Assembly: GCF_910596095.1 (NCBI RefSeq)
Contig: NC_056550.1
Location: 15,036,501-15,100,500, forward strand
Length of the DNA: 64,000 bases
Origin: Thunnus maccoyii
Taxonomy: Eukaryota > Chordata > Actinopteri > Scombriformes > Scombridae
Reading direction: 5' to 3'
Shown in pieces: positions 12,301 to 24,152 of the stretch (position 1 is its first letter; each line of letters starts with the position of its first letter). Made by a program: the position numbers and the translations under genes. The notes below the pieces were generated by a model. It was given only the letters and a program-made list of their open reading frames with translations, did not search any database and had not been told where the DNA came from.

Positions 12301-13870
12301 TTCATGATCAGCAAGACCGGAGAGGCAGAGACGATCACCACCCACTACCTGTTCTGCCTGGGCCTGTATCGGGCGCTCTATCTCTTCAACTGGATCTGGC
12401 GTTTCTACTTTGAGGGCTTCTTTGACATGATCGCCATCGTGGCCGGTGTTGTCCAGACTGTCCTCTACTGTGACTTCTTCTACCTTTATGTCACCAAAGG
12501 TGGGTGTTGTCCATCATGGCATTTGATCATTTTATTTATGAGTGATATGAAGATGAAATAGCAAGTGAGCACCAAATTATTACACAGATGCAACTAAGGA
12601 AGGAAGAGATGTAGCTTTTAAGTAGCTGTGAGCATCGGCAGAGAGCTCAATACTGTACACCTGGGAAACAAAGTGTCCTATATCGTGATCATAAAAAATT
12701 TTATGACGACACTTCCCTTACAAATCAAACACATTTCCATGTATTTTGTTTTCTTATTTGGCTGCAACAAAAAGCCTAGAGTTGTATTCCCTTCCTGGTA
12801 TGACGACAGTATAAGAGATGGGCGATAAAATCCACAGTCCTCGCTCTGTGCAGAATTTTCCGCTAATGTTCAGCCGAAGCTAATATGAGGCGTCATTTCT
12901 CTTGAGTTTCTTGAATCAGCTGGGTATTTCCTATTTTCCAAAGTTACAGTCTTTTTAGTACAGAATTCCCTCTTTGTTCTGCTATCCCTCTGCTGAAGCT
13001 CTGCAAAGAAACTCAGTCCTAGGAAACACACAAAGGGAATTTTGTACTAAACGGATTGATTTATCCAACTCTGACAGCTGAAGCCTCCTATTAGCTCCAG
13101 CTGAACTTCAGAATCCATTTTTTTTTTCCTCCACAAAACCTAGACTGGGAATTAATCTCCTATTTCTAACAGTGAAGTTGCATTAATAAGATGCTTGTGA
13201 GTAAGATGACAAAAATCAAGGGCAGCAACGAATGATTATTTTCATTTTCTGCCAATTATTTTCTCGATTAATCGTTTTGTCTATAAAATGTTAGAAAACA
13301 GTAAAAATGCATGTTATAATTTCTTAGAGCCCATGGTGATGTCTTCAGATGTCTTGCTTTTTTTGATCAATAGTCCAAAATCCAAAGATATTTAGTTCAT
13401 TATCATGTATGACACCGTAAAGCATCATATCACAGTTGACATGCTGCAACCAGCAAAAATTTGGCATTTTTCTTGACTAAAACGATTATTTCAATCCCAT
13501 CACAACTTGTTGCCATGTTGGACAGTTACAGGGTGCAGTTTATCTCTATATAGGCACTTCAGCACAGTCAGTTTTATGTCTCTTTCATCAAAAGAAAATC
13601 ATCTTTTGCACTTCATTGACTTGATGGTTGTTTGGTTGACTTTATTCTGAACACAAATCATGGAGTGTTCCTTCAAAAGCCTCCAGAAAATGGAAACAGT
13701 TTCAGATGCAAAGTAGTATAAATGAGGCAGAAAGTGGCTCAAGTATTGCAGCGTGAACGTACACAGACTCAGGGATGACAGCACTCGATTCAATGGTTCC
13801 TACCTGTCGACTAACTTTAATGTTTGACCTTTTAGTGTTGAAAGGCAAGAAGCTGAGCCTGCCGGCGTAA
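9314..13870 (+). CDS. kdelr2: KDEL endoplasmic reticulum protein retention receptor 2, 5 exons, 212 aa
   Basis: Coding exons 9314-9404, 11745-11845, 11946-12104, 12247-12499 and 13836-13870; total 639 nt, the same 212-aa length as the human protein. The receptor binds the C-terminal KDEL/HDEL signal of escaped ER chaperones in the Golgi at low pH and returns them in COPI vesicles. It has seven transmembrane segments and the SWEET/PQ-loop-like fold. Visible landmarks are [13 protein letters not shown] at the start with Arg5 and His12, the TTRYLD motif with Arg47 and Asp50 (ligand contacts in solved KDEL receptors), the invariant [16 protein letters not shown] block, and the C-terminal KGKKLSLPA tail with a lysine cluster for COPI. 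Paralogue choice rests on [18 protein letters not shown] and the LSLPA end, which fit KDELR2 better than KDELR1 or KDELR3; teleosts may carry a and b copies, which I cannot separate. Confidence 0.97.
10505..10790. repeat. Interspersed repeat inside kdelr2 intron 1
   Basis: Includes TTTATATGGCC, GACCCTTGATTTGGA, AGAGCAACAAAGGAGAGATT and CAGAGAGACATGCAATACATG, in the order of a repeat I recognise from other teleost genomes. It has no coding capacity and lies wholly within the intron. Confidence 0.5.
10806..10887. mobile_element. 82-bp foldback (hairpin) MITE, copy 1
   Basis: Two 39-bp arms, TACAGTATCAGTCAAAAG... and its inverse ending ...GGTACTGTA, flank a 4-nt loop (ACTT). The arms differ at about 4 of 39 positions. 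The ends are TA, the usual target of Tc1/mariner elements. A second copy of identical length and plan is at 34830-34911. The element sits in kdelr2 intron 1. Confidence 0.8.
13222..13505. mobile_element. hAT-type MITE copy
   Basis: Begins GGGCAGCAACGAATGATT and contains TTTTCTCGATTAATCGTTTTG and CTATAAAATGTTAGAAAA, the hallmarks of a very abundant teleost MITE with GGGCTGCAACTAA-like termini. It lies in kdelr2 intron 4. A related copy is at 57583-57870 in proz intron 1. Confidence 0.7.
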
Positions 13871-16419
13871 AAAGTACTGAAGGAGACGGCGACTCCCAGC
13901 AGACTCAGGGGGTGTGGAGATGACATCATGGAATCTCGTGACCTTATTTGCAAAGGATGCCTGAGACAGAGAACCAACTAACGGGGAAAAACACTAGTCT
14001 TCTTGATGATTGCTGATGGAACTGGTAAATGCCAACAAACACCAGAGCTGAACAAAGATCATCGCGGGTCAACCTTTGGATTTCTGTGTTCAGCATCTTG
14101 CCTTAAACTTCTTTTCATTGCTGTTCAAATAGGAGAAAAGGCTTTTTTTTCTACATGTGAGGTGTATACGCTTATTTTTTTTTATTTCTTATATTTTTTT
14201 TTTACAATGTCATAAATAGGGTTGACTCTGAGAAGAACCTTGTTTGACTCGGTAATGAAATGCACAAATGTACAGTCTTATTAAAGAATGACGTAAAAGA
14301 GAAATGTATCTGAGTGCCTGATGAGGATTATGTCCAGTTTCTCACAGTACAGTATTTTTTTTTTACTTTTTGGATTTAATTTTGTCTAGATAATTGTATG
14401 CATATACTGTAATACATGTATCCTATCTTGGAAACATTTAAAGAGGCCAACGTACATCAATTTTTAAAAAATATTGCTTTATAAAATTGCTGAAGACAAC
14501 ATTTTAAACATACTCTCATCTAAAAATAGACTCTTCAAAAAAAAGATTTATAATTTCATCTTGAGTTTAAGAGGTAACTCATAAAATACAACAATCATTT
14601 TGTCACAGCTGTCAATATTTTCAAATGTTAGGTATCTCATTTGGAATTAACCTTTTCATGTGTATACTGATCTTTTTTTTTCCTCAGCATACTGTTTTGA
14701 TGAAACTAAAATGTTCTGCAGCTTCAATATAAATTTCATACAATTGTAACATAATGCTACATCACATTCTGGATGTAGATAGAGCACAAACTTTGTTCTT
14801 TTGCTATTGCACCCCAGTAACAAAAGCCTGAACACCTTTCAGTAATAGCTTGCCAGTTAACTGATGGTTGAAATCATTGACGTCAGAGTAAAGCAATAAT
14901 GACTGAATAATGATGACATTTCCTGCACCGGGATGAAAAGTGTGCAGATATTTGGTAAGAGAATCCTCTCACGCTTTGACCAGTTGTAACATTTCAGTTG
15001 TTAACTGTTTGTCTGGGGTGTGAAAAATTAAACAGATTTGACATTTAGTAGTTAAGTTGCTCAATAATCGGTGATCATGGTGCTCAATGGGTGCATTTCT
15101 GTTCAGTTTAAAGGCCTGTTGTTTAACTTTTTCAAATTAGCCATTCCTAAACGATTGTTTCAACTTTTTGTCTTTTTTTTTTGCATGATATCACCTCCAT
15201 TAAAGATTTTAAGAGAATCACGCTTCAGTGTCACTGTGTAATTATTGAAACCATGCAAGCACAGACAAGAAGCAGTTTTACTGTGTCTGTACTAAGTATT
15301 CGGTGCTTAGAAAAGTTCATTTTGTTTTTCACTTTATTTTTTTAAGGCAACAGCAAAACTAAACATCAGGGACAATACTCATACACACAACCATATTCAG
15401 TACTCAAATTCCTTTGCCTCAACATGTGTTTATCCCAGCATACATACGTACTGCATATACAAAACAGATATAAACATGCTCCACACTATATCATCCTACA
15501 CCTCTGTGCTGATAAAACCTTTTGTTCTGAAGGAAAAAAAAGATGCAAATGCAGACTAAAACAGATGCTAAAATCATACTAACCATAATAAAGTGACTCT
15601 ACAACAATAAAAGATTATTGTTGGCCAACTGACAACCAAAATACATACTAAAGATAGACGACTCTTCCCCAGACTTTCCTGTAAAACATGGGATATTCTC
15701 TCATGAGGAAAAAATTTAAGTAATTATACCATATTGATAAATGACGTGTCCCATACAACATATTTTTGCAGTTAGTAGTTGTGCAGATATTGAGCCAACA
15801 CCAAGAATACATTGTATTGGATCCACTTGCATTTTAAAACCAAGATCATTGTTTGGGCAGCAGACCAGAACAAATGTTCATCCAGATGAGCTTTTATTCA
15901 AAGCTGCATTACAAATCAACAATATTGCATTCTTTTCAGGTAACAGCGAATATAAACGTAACATTTGTGTTGTAGTGCATTTGTATTGCCTAATGTGCAT
16001 ACACAACATATACCAGGCATTTTCAGGCTTGCTGTCATATACTGTAGTGTAATGTTCATCGAGTCAACATTTTCTACTTTTCTTCAAGTAAATCTTTGGT
16101 TCCAATAATTTATACTCCCATCCCTCATATTCAGAAATACATTATTTTACCTAAATAAGTTATGTCTCCTGTAAGAAAGCAGTTGACAGATTAGGTGTGC
16201 CATGCTTTTGCACAATTTCGCACAATAAATAATGATACCTCATGTAAAGTTAGCAATAATATTTAGAAATATAATAACATTGGGGAGGTCTTGCGCTCAG
16301 ACAATCTGTTGTAACAGCAGATCCCAGATTCAAGCCGTCGCCATACATTCAAGGGTCTGTATCCCTGAATCCTAACAACCAAGGTTCAGTAGTGCTGATT
16401 TAGAAGAAGAAGAAACAAG
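13871..16419. other. Converging 3' ends of kdelr2 and ldaf1; no other gene
   Basis: This is the space between the kdelr2 stop and the ldaf1 stop, whose genes converge. The left part is presumably the kdelr2 3' UTR; the first plausible poly(A) signal is ATTAAA at 14280-14285, and AATAAA motifs recur near 15585-15612. Around 16285-16345 a segment ending AGATTCAAGCC resembles a decayed tRNA-derived B box, but it is too weak to call. Open frames here lack coding signs. Confidence 0.5.
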
Positions 16420-17451
16420 CTACTGCGTTTCCTTTGCTGATGAAGTTTCACACCCATTCTCCTTCCCGTGGACTTTACCTCCCTGGCAGGAATAAAAATC
16501 AGAGAAGAAAATTAATACAATGTGGGAAAATAATAGCTCCTCGTGACACAAGTCACAGTCTGCCAGGTACAGAGTTAAATATACATACACTTAAATGTAT
16601 TTTTAACTCTGTTTGATGACATTATATTATTGATAATGATACAGTTGATACTTGAATATACCTTAAAAATGAAAGTGTGGTCAAAACTTCAGTGATACAA
16701 TAAAATAATTGGAGCTTAGTGTGCAATCATTTTCTCTTCAGTCACCAAACAACTCTTGCTGATTCTACAGTACATTACCTTTTTCAGATGTGGGTTATAG
16801 TGGTTGTGGATATTAGAGATGATGATATAAAAAACATTAAAGAAGCATGAAACCAGGACGGAGAAGAAGGCAAGGCCGGAGAGCACGGTCAGCAGAGTCA
16901 ACCCTCCGACAAACAACAGGAACCCTGAACATGAGAAGGAGAAATAAAAAGAAATAAAATGTTTGTGCCTGCAAAAAGTTCAGTCAGGTGCAGATCATGA
17001 AACACCACCAAGCAGAGGATTACACCTACCCTCAAAGAAAACAAATCCTACTGCTGAGATAACAATGGTAACAAGAGCAAAAGTGAGGAAAAGTCCAACA
17101 GGCAGTGCAGCCATGACGCTGAACACCAACACTGTCAGAGCTAAGAAAGGATGACAGCTGAGGTACTGTCCCATTCTTGTCTTCATCAGAAGTGCTACCT
17201 GTTAAACAGAGAGAGACAAAATGCAGCTGTCAGTGTCAGGTAGCTGGGGGGGGGGGGGGGTGGGGGGGGATTGTTCCTGTCTGATTCGCTGATGGAAAAG
17301 CAAACATGTAAAAGACAAAACCTAAGGATGCAGATGTTCAGTTTCAGGTTACCTTGGGGTCATCGTAAAGGTAGTTAAACTGGGTGGTCCAGCTTCCCCA
17401 CAACTGCTGAAACTTGATCACATTGCTGCTGTCCTGCATCTCCACACTCAT
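16420..17451 (-). CDS. ldaf1: Lipid droplet assembly factor 1 (promethin, TMEM159), 4 coding exons, 158 aa
   Basis: Minus-strand coding exons 17353-17451, 17030-17198, 16779-16924 and 16420-16482, with consistent phases; 158 aa against about 161 in human. LDAF1 is an ER membrane protein that binds seipin and sets where lipid droplets form. After a short soluble N-terminus (MSVEMQDSSNVIKF) comes the family signature MGQYLSCHPFLAL, close to the VGQYLDSHPFLAF I recall for human, then hydrophobic segments forming paired membrane hairpins (VLVFSVMAALPVGLFL, FALVTIVISAVGFVFFEG, FLLFVGGLTLLTVLSGLAFF, then another to about residue 130). The last exon encodes a hydrophilic tail ending SSAKETQ. If the third donor is not used, translation reads through to an alternative end at 16716; the spliced version is preferred because acceptor, phase and composition fit. 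A 5' non-coding exon probably lies near 17750-17870. Confidence 0.93.
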
Positions 17452-18050
17452 CTGACCTGACCGAGAACCAGAACATGAGTCAGCCTGACTGGTAAAATCA
17501 CACTACTGAGGTTAAAATACTTCATTTAAATTACAGTTCTAAGTATATAGACTGAATTCACTCAAGAAACAGTGTCTGTAACTTAAGACCAGCTCTCAGT
17601 CCTGAAGTTAACTGTGCTAGAGTTCACTTGTCACGTACTACCACCATAAATTACTTTAAAACTGAAATGGTATGTTTCTGGAATCATATGACAAAGTTGA
17701 GATGACAAATACACACCTGAGCAATGTAGTAAAGTTGGTTTGATTCTCAGATCACGTCTCTCGTAGAGTTGTCTCAAACACTCACAGCAAAACAACAGCA
17801 ACACACCCTTTTAAATAACACACCCTCTTCTTCTCTTTCTTCCTCCTCCCTCTTCCTCTTCTGAGTTTCTGGCAGAGAGACTCTGAAAGGCTTGTTGATG
17901 TTATTGCTCCCATCTACTGTTCGCCAAATGTACTGCATCATAAGAATGCAGTTGAAGTCATTTTGGTGTGGGAGGATTTACTTTCCCCAAACATATTGTT
18001 TTATTGATGTGTGGAATATCACATTTATATGAAATATACCCTATAGCAAT
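17452..18050. promoter_or_regulatory. ldaf1 upstream region
   Basis: This lies upstream of the minus-strand ldaf1 gene. The sequence at about 17750-17880 is pyrimidine-rich on the plus strand (CTCTTCTTCTC) and may contain the untranslated first exon and promoter. A G-run at 17247-17270 inside the first coding intron is a simple repeat. I could not fix a transcription start. Confidence 0.3.
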
Positions 18051-18054
18051 AGGA

Positions 18055-18640
18055 CAGATTGCATCTCCAGTTCAGGAAATATGTGGTATCCTCTGATAAA
18101 GGATGGTGCCTCATAAGGGACAGGTACAGGTCTGAATTTTTGACCCCTACAGTGAAGGGATCTGGTGGCTCTGTTATGCTGTGGGACGCATTTTGCTGGC
18201 ATGGTTTGGGTCCACTTGTCCCCTTAGAGGGAAGGGTTACTGCAAATCAATACAAAGTTGTTCTGAGTCATCACCTTTATCCTATGATGAAACATTTCTA
18301 TCCTGATGGAAGTGGTCTCTTCCAGGATGACAATGCTCACATCCACAGGGCACGAGGGCTCACTGAATGGTTTGATGAGTATGAAAATGTTGTGAATCAT
18401 ATACTATGACCTTCACAGTCACCAGATCTCAACCCAGTTGAACACATATGGGAGATTTTGGGCGGATGGAGCAGACAGCGCTCACTACCATCATCATCAA
18501 AACACCAAATGAGGGAAGATCTTTTGGAAGAATGGTGTTCATCCCTCCAGAAGAGTTCAGAGACTCATAGAATCAATGCCAAGGTGCATTAAAGCTGTGG
18601 TGGATCATACCTTACTAGCACACTTTATGTTGGTTTTTCC
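18055..18640 (+). pseudogene. Tc1-like transposase remnant (DDE domain)
   Basis: The plus-strand frame from 18059 reads GGSVMLWDAFCWHGLGPL, LFQDDNAHIHRARG (second catalytic Asp) and, beyond an in-frame TGA at about 18407-18409, [17 protein letters not shown] (catalytic Glu region). This is the C-terminal two thirds of a Tc1/mariner-superfamily transposase. The TGA stands where tryptophan is usual, and a frameshift follows near 18530, so the copy is dead. The N-terminal paired-domain part and recognisable terminal inverted repeats are absent. Confidence 0.9.
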
Positions 18641-18689
18641 TTTAATTTGTCACCCATCTGTATGCATGCTGAAATTGCACCTATATTTT

Positions 18690-18765
18690 GTGGCATTGTA
18701 TTTTGTGAAGCACCTTGTAACTCTGGTGTTAAAAGGCGCTATATAAATAAAGTTTATTCACTCAC
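18690..18765 (+). repeat. LINE/SINE-type 3' tail
   Basis: The sequence GAAGCACCTTGTAACTCTGG followed by AAAGGCGCTATATAAATAAA is the characteristic 3' tail of widespread vertebrate SINE/LINE pairs. It adjoins the Tc1 remnant but belongs to a different element. Confidence 0.55.
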
Positions 18766-20955
18766 TTACTCTCTTACAGATGTTCATACCAATGCAACAC
18801 TGTTGGTGAATACTTTGAAGATCCCCTCTTGACATGTTTTAAGATATAAAAAATACTCTATAATTTGCATCTTACATATTTTTTCCCACAAAAAAATTGT
18901 TAAAATCCTTAAGATTACATCTACTCCTCCTCCCTCACTGAAAAATCCAGAATCTATGAATATGCAAATATTTTTAATTCAAAAAGATTAACAGCTGGAC
19001 ACAAGATGTCTCCTACCTCACTGTAAAGTCCATTCTCATTCTTTGTGCACTGGAGGCTTCAAGTTTCCACATCACACTTGTGTAAGTTGCATACTGGACC
19101 AGGATTGGCTTCCAAACTAGTTTTGATGTCTCACATCCTGCTCGTAAGTACACACCTTTAACTCAGATTTAAGGTGAGCACATAAACTTTGCCCCTTAAG
19201 CAGATTAATGTGAAAACAACCTTCCAGTGTCAAACTCTGCACTACATCATTCTGTAAAGTGAAGCTCAAACATCCAAGTTAAGTAACAATAACCAAAGCT
19301 TTTTGAGTGGAGAGAGACTTGAAAAAATAGATGATATCAACTTATTTAAAATGAATACTTACTTTGTTTGTACTTATTCTTGCTGCAATATCAGCGAGAA
19401 AATGTTTGTTGTGATAGATCTGTATGCGATATCATAAGGCAGTTTTATACTATGCAGTGTTGATGTCTCAACACTGTAGATTTTGATCACAAAGTAACTC
19501 AGCCAGGAATCGATTTTTGACAGTTTCCCACTTTGTTGCCCGTCGATGGGAGCGCTGCATGTCTACATCACCTCTTCTAATTCTCAAGTATATTACCGCC
19601 CCTACCATCACATATCCTGTCCTCCGCTTCTGACATATTATTCACTGTCATTAAAGGACCACTGTCACTAATTATGATGGATTTGGTGGCCAGCCTTCCT
19701 GCTTCTGCCTAATTGAGCCATAAACCACCAATTGTCTTTATTGGACAGGTGATGAATTATCAAATGATTTGTTTGTGCGGTCCAGAAAGCTCTCACTCTT
19801 ATTTTCTCTCGGACATCTCTAAAATTGGGATGACCGAAGTGTTCCTCTTTCTTTAGCCAATGATTGAATAATCAATTAAGCACTTTTTTGTAATAAATAA
19901 GACCTCTAGAGCATCTAGTGGACACATAATACAAAGATGTTGCATTTGCATGATCGTTAAAGTGCTGCTGGACTGGTTTGTTGTGAGGAAAATCACAAAA
20001 GTAGTTCTCCAGAGATCCAGTAGAGGGGGTTCCCAGTTTGCTTCACAGCTGTCAGACTGAAATGACTCCTTAAAAATAATGACCACACTTTCTCCCCTTC
20101 TGCTCTGTGCTGCTGTTAGATGGCAGCAGTGAGATTTCTCTGCGAAGACGGAGACTGATCAGAATATTAAATGACCAAACTTCACCACCACAGCTGATTA
20201 CTTCCTCAATCAAAGATATGAATTGCTGGTCTTGCCACCGCCACCCACAAATTAACTATGGCCCCTTGAGTTTTGGATAGCATTAAATAAATGTGGGCAC
20301 ATAACTGTGAGGTCATAGTGAGGGAAATGGCAGTGTGATCTGTTTTGAACTACACCAAAGAGACACCCTGGGGACCAGTGATGACAACTTATTTGGACCC
20401 TTTCTAGCTGCTGGCCATACTAATTAATCACACTCTTTTTGTATTGAGTACGGGGAGAGAATTTGGTGAGAGACTGCATCCACCTCTCCAGACTGCTAAA
20501 CACAATGAACTCAATGAACTCACTGAACCAGGTTTCACAGAGGAGTGAGCTGTGTGTGTATGTGCAGTTTGTGTATTTGTGCGCACACAACAAGGCATCC
20601 CCAACATTTAAGCACAACTATTGCTGTCCCTTTGTACTTTTATTTTTTTTCATGCTTCCTCCACATCAGATCATACACCTCATAGTGGAAACTCCCACTT
20701 GTCTCACTGTACTTCACTGTAGCCTAGTTGGAGCAGAGCTGACTGACTGCTGACTAACACATCAACCCACTGCTTCTCTTGATAACAAGGCCTGGCTGGC
20801 TGCTGGATGTTCATCAGTACATCTTAGTTGATGGTGAAAGGCTTCATCATCTGTCACATCTGGCCACTGTCGTCTGTGAAACACTAATTAATTCCACAAT
20901 TGTATGCAGTATTTACTATATAAGAAATATCATACTGCTTTTTAAGTTATTATTC
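18766..20955. other. Intergenic DNA without recognisable features
   Basis: No exon, RNA gene or clear repeat was recognised on either strand. The open frames (for example 19853-20086 minus and 20463-20753 plus) have no motif, no splice context and no homologue known to me. Confidence 0.5.
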
Positions 20956-20959
20956 TGTA

Positions 20960-21200
20960 CAGCAGTGGTTCCCAACCCTTCCCATCAACTTGCCTCCGCA
21001 TTGGTTGCATAAGTCTACTAGTGCAACCGGTTCAATCAAAGACTGATTTATTTCTCCTGTGTTTTATTTATTTAGTCCCAAAGAATTAAAAGAAGAAAAA
21101 AGAAAAAAGATAAGAGGACAGTCCAAAGTAATAAACCTAACAGTGGGTTGCACAAATCCATTTTTTTACTGCTTTCCTCTTCTTTTAATCATCTTGCGAC
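20960..21200 (+). repeat. Repeat with CAGTGGTTCCCAACCC terminus
   Basis: Starts CAGTGGTTCCCAACCC and contains TTGCGACCCTTTG near its end, as in common teleost and vertebrate repeats. Its terminus matches, in inverted orientation, the end of the element at 41555-41796 (GGGTTGAGAAACACTG). Confidence 0.45.
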
Positions 21201-21543
21201 CCTTTGCATTTCTCCCGATTGTATAGTATACATACTTTACAGTTTTGCACTAAAAGGAAACGATACATCGCATATGCAAATGAAACTTTGGAGACTTTGG
21301 AATGATACTGCCACTTAAACTTCACAAAAAGGAATCGAGAAGTTTTTCTAACTCTTTGACCACCATATAATTTTTTTTGCAGCTGTGTAGTGTAATAGTG
21401 TAATAGTGAAGGACTGAATGTTGTTGATTTTTAGTCTGAGCAGACTACATACTCACAACCTACTTAGAATTAGTGTGTTGTATGCAGTTGGGACTCAGCT
21501 TTCATCTTTTGCTGCTAAAAATGTGTAAGTCCAGAAAATTAAA

Positions 21544-21545
<2 letters not shown>

Positions 21546-21598
<53 letters not shown>

Positions 21599-21602
21599 GT
21601 GT

Positions 21603-21648
<46 letters not shown>
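21546..21648. repeat. Compound microsatellite (TCTA)n(GT)n
   Basis: About 13 uninterrupted TCTA units are followed directly by about 25 GT-type units with a few GC interruptions. The open frame across it is an artefact. Confidence 0.95.
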
Positions 21649-21650
<2 letters not shown>

Positions 21651-22825
21651 TAACATTATGGTATCATTAAATCATGCAAAAGAAATTGAATCAATTGAAT
21701 GTATCTGACTAAGCCGCTAAAAGAACTGAACTTGATTTTATCCGTCATGATCTGCCGTGATCATTTTTCACACTTCATTTGGGTTTTAAAATATTTCACA
21801 ACTAGCTAAGTATGATAAAACCATGATACAATTTTATCCCTATAATATATGTTTCAACCTGAATGAGCACACATGGATTTTGACCTCATGAATCATGTGA
21901 TACAAATCTTAAATGTTCCTCACAAAACATGTTTCAAAAACATGTTTTTAGAACAAAATAAGACAGCTGAAAGTAACAGAGTTGTTCAATGGCCCCTGAT
22001 GTGTCTTCATGTGACAAGCAGCCTGCTTCCCTACTTGATCTCTACGTGATGAAAATTGAATGTTCTTAATGTGTCCCATATACCTGTGGTGCAGAGATAT
22101 ATTTGAGTGTCTGAGAGAAAATTGACCGTACGATATGTCTACTGGCACGTGCCGAGCCGCTCAACAGATTGCAGCCAGAATGTGATTGATGGGCTGTCAG
22201 CAAATTCCAATTTGCATGCGCTGATTGTAAAAACTAATCACTGCGAGAGGAGGAGCGACGAAGAGCATAAAATAGCAGGAAATCTCCTGCGGTGCCATGT
22301 GAACTGATGCATGTCCACCTCTTGTGTGGCTTCCAAAATTATATCATGTGTTACATTATTGACGTCCACCCCTCACTGACACTCTGCAGTCAGTGAGTCT
22401 GCAGCCTGCTGTATTTTATGAGCAAATGAAAGGGACCTGCTGCTTTTTTCTCCTTTTGGCTTGTCACCTCAGATACCCACACCTCTCCATCATCAAGCTG
22501 TCTTTCTCTAACCACCTCCCCTTTCTCCCAGTATCCACTTTGTTCACCTCTCTTTGAAGTTGCAGAGGAGTGTTCAGCCAACAGCTGGCCACAGGAGAAT
22601 AAAAAATGTCTTTAGAGTCTGCCCTGTGTCAAATAGGATAGTCCTCATTGTCAGTGGTTGTCATTTTGCCAGATGAAGGGGGGCATTTTCGGTTCCTGTC
22701 CGCCAACTGGGGAGAGACAGAGGCTCAAAGGGAGCTCCCTGGAGGGTGGTAAAGGGCGCTGCACAGGATGGAGTCAGAGCCCTGGTCAGTCTCTCAAAAG
22801 TCAACAACAACAACAGCAGCATCAC

Positions 22826-23410
22826 TGTAGTACCAGTGGTGGAAAGTAACTAAGTGCATTTATTCAGGTAGTGTAATAAAGTACAGTTTTGAGGTTTTTA
22901 ATTTTGTGCTATTTTATACTTGAACTGCATTTCAGAGGCAAATATTGTACTTTATACTTCACAACATTACCTGACAGATAAGATTGAGATTTAACTTTTT
23001 GGCTAATGAACACTTACAAAAAAGCAGGGCGGGGTCGTATGTCACTAGTCAAATTATGTAATATTTCACAAAAAAAGCAGAAAAGCCTGAAAAAATGAAT
23101 ACAATTTTGTGTGGCGGGACTTTGTTTTTTCTTCTTTCTTACCCCATTAGTCATTTGACAACCCCTCAGAATTATCTTGTGACCCTTTGGATGTGTAAAT
23201 AATGCAGGTAAAATCAGCTCCACCTCAACCAGCTACAACAGAAGAATGCTGCTTTTACATTGATGCATCAGTATTAACAAACTAACTGTGTAATAATAAT
23301 ATAGTCAGTCACAGAGGGCATGTACATTTACTTTTGAAATGAAAGTGTATTTACTTTTACTTGAGTGAAAAAGTGAATGCAGGACCTTTAATTAAAATTG
23401 AGTATTATTA
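22826..23410 (+). repeat. CAGTGGTGGAAAGTAACTAAG repeat carrying a nested insertion
   Basis: The left part (22826 to about 23020) begins CCAGTGGTGGAAAGTAACTA and runs through GCATTTCAGAGGCAAATATTG. The right part resumes near 23215 with AGCTCCACCTCAACCAGCTA and ends with GAATGCAGGACCTTTA. Both belong to one teleost repeat in the same order. Between them (about 23025-23205) lies foreign sequence with GTGACCCTTTGGATG, the signature of a second repeat family. Confidence 0.6.
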
Positions 23411-24130
23411 CAATGTTGTATTGTTGCTTTAATGGATATGAGTCCTTACAGCACAGCTGCAGAGTACACAGTGGGGAGGCATGATCTGGTCTGACACGAT
23501 TAAGCAATTTGAGAATGATGCTCTTCATTATTGGTGATAAGATACTGTATGTTTGAGCACACTCATCACATCAAATGAAATGCACCCATATACTCACAAA
23601 AAGTAAGATTCACATGTTTGCTTCACTGTTGATAAATCCCAACATCAGGCTTTGGTTTATCATCCACTTCATTATGGACAGTGATTGAATTTGCAATATT
23701 TAATCAGCATGTTTCCCACATTCAATTATAATGAACAGCACCGACCGGAATTCATCACATCACCGCTGCAGTCTATCAGAAAACAAACTTCTTCATCAAT
23801 TCGATGCAAAATCTATGAGGTGTCTTTGAATAACAAAGGAGTATGGAAATGCTCAAAAGTTGGGTCACTGGGTTTACAGTTTGAAAAACAGTGCCTCAAA
23901 GAAAAATGGACCTGATCAGCAAAACGTTGTCGTGTTGCGTTGCTTCTACTCCTCATCAGATATGCAGTTTCCTTCTCAGCTCCAGTATTTTGATGGATTG
24001 CTGTTGCTGCCATTTTGTTTTTGGTGCTTTTGCATTTTTATACACTATTTGAGTTATGATTAAAGAGGGAGAGGGCTAAAAGCTGATGCAGGATTAGTGA
24101 CAGCTCCTCAGGAAAGAAGAGAATAACAAG

Positions 24131-24152
24131 AAGGAGGAGGAGGAGGAGGAGG
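24131..24152 (+). repeat. (GGA)n microsatellite
   Basis: Seven tandem GGA/AGG units. No gene is apparent around it; 23411-25730 holds no supported feature otherwise. Confidence 0.9.

Noticed and set aside
16285-16345. Possible tRNA-derived SINE ending AGATTCAAGCC
   Set aside because: The B-box match is weak and no tail or flanking duplication is visible.
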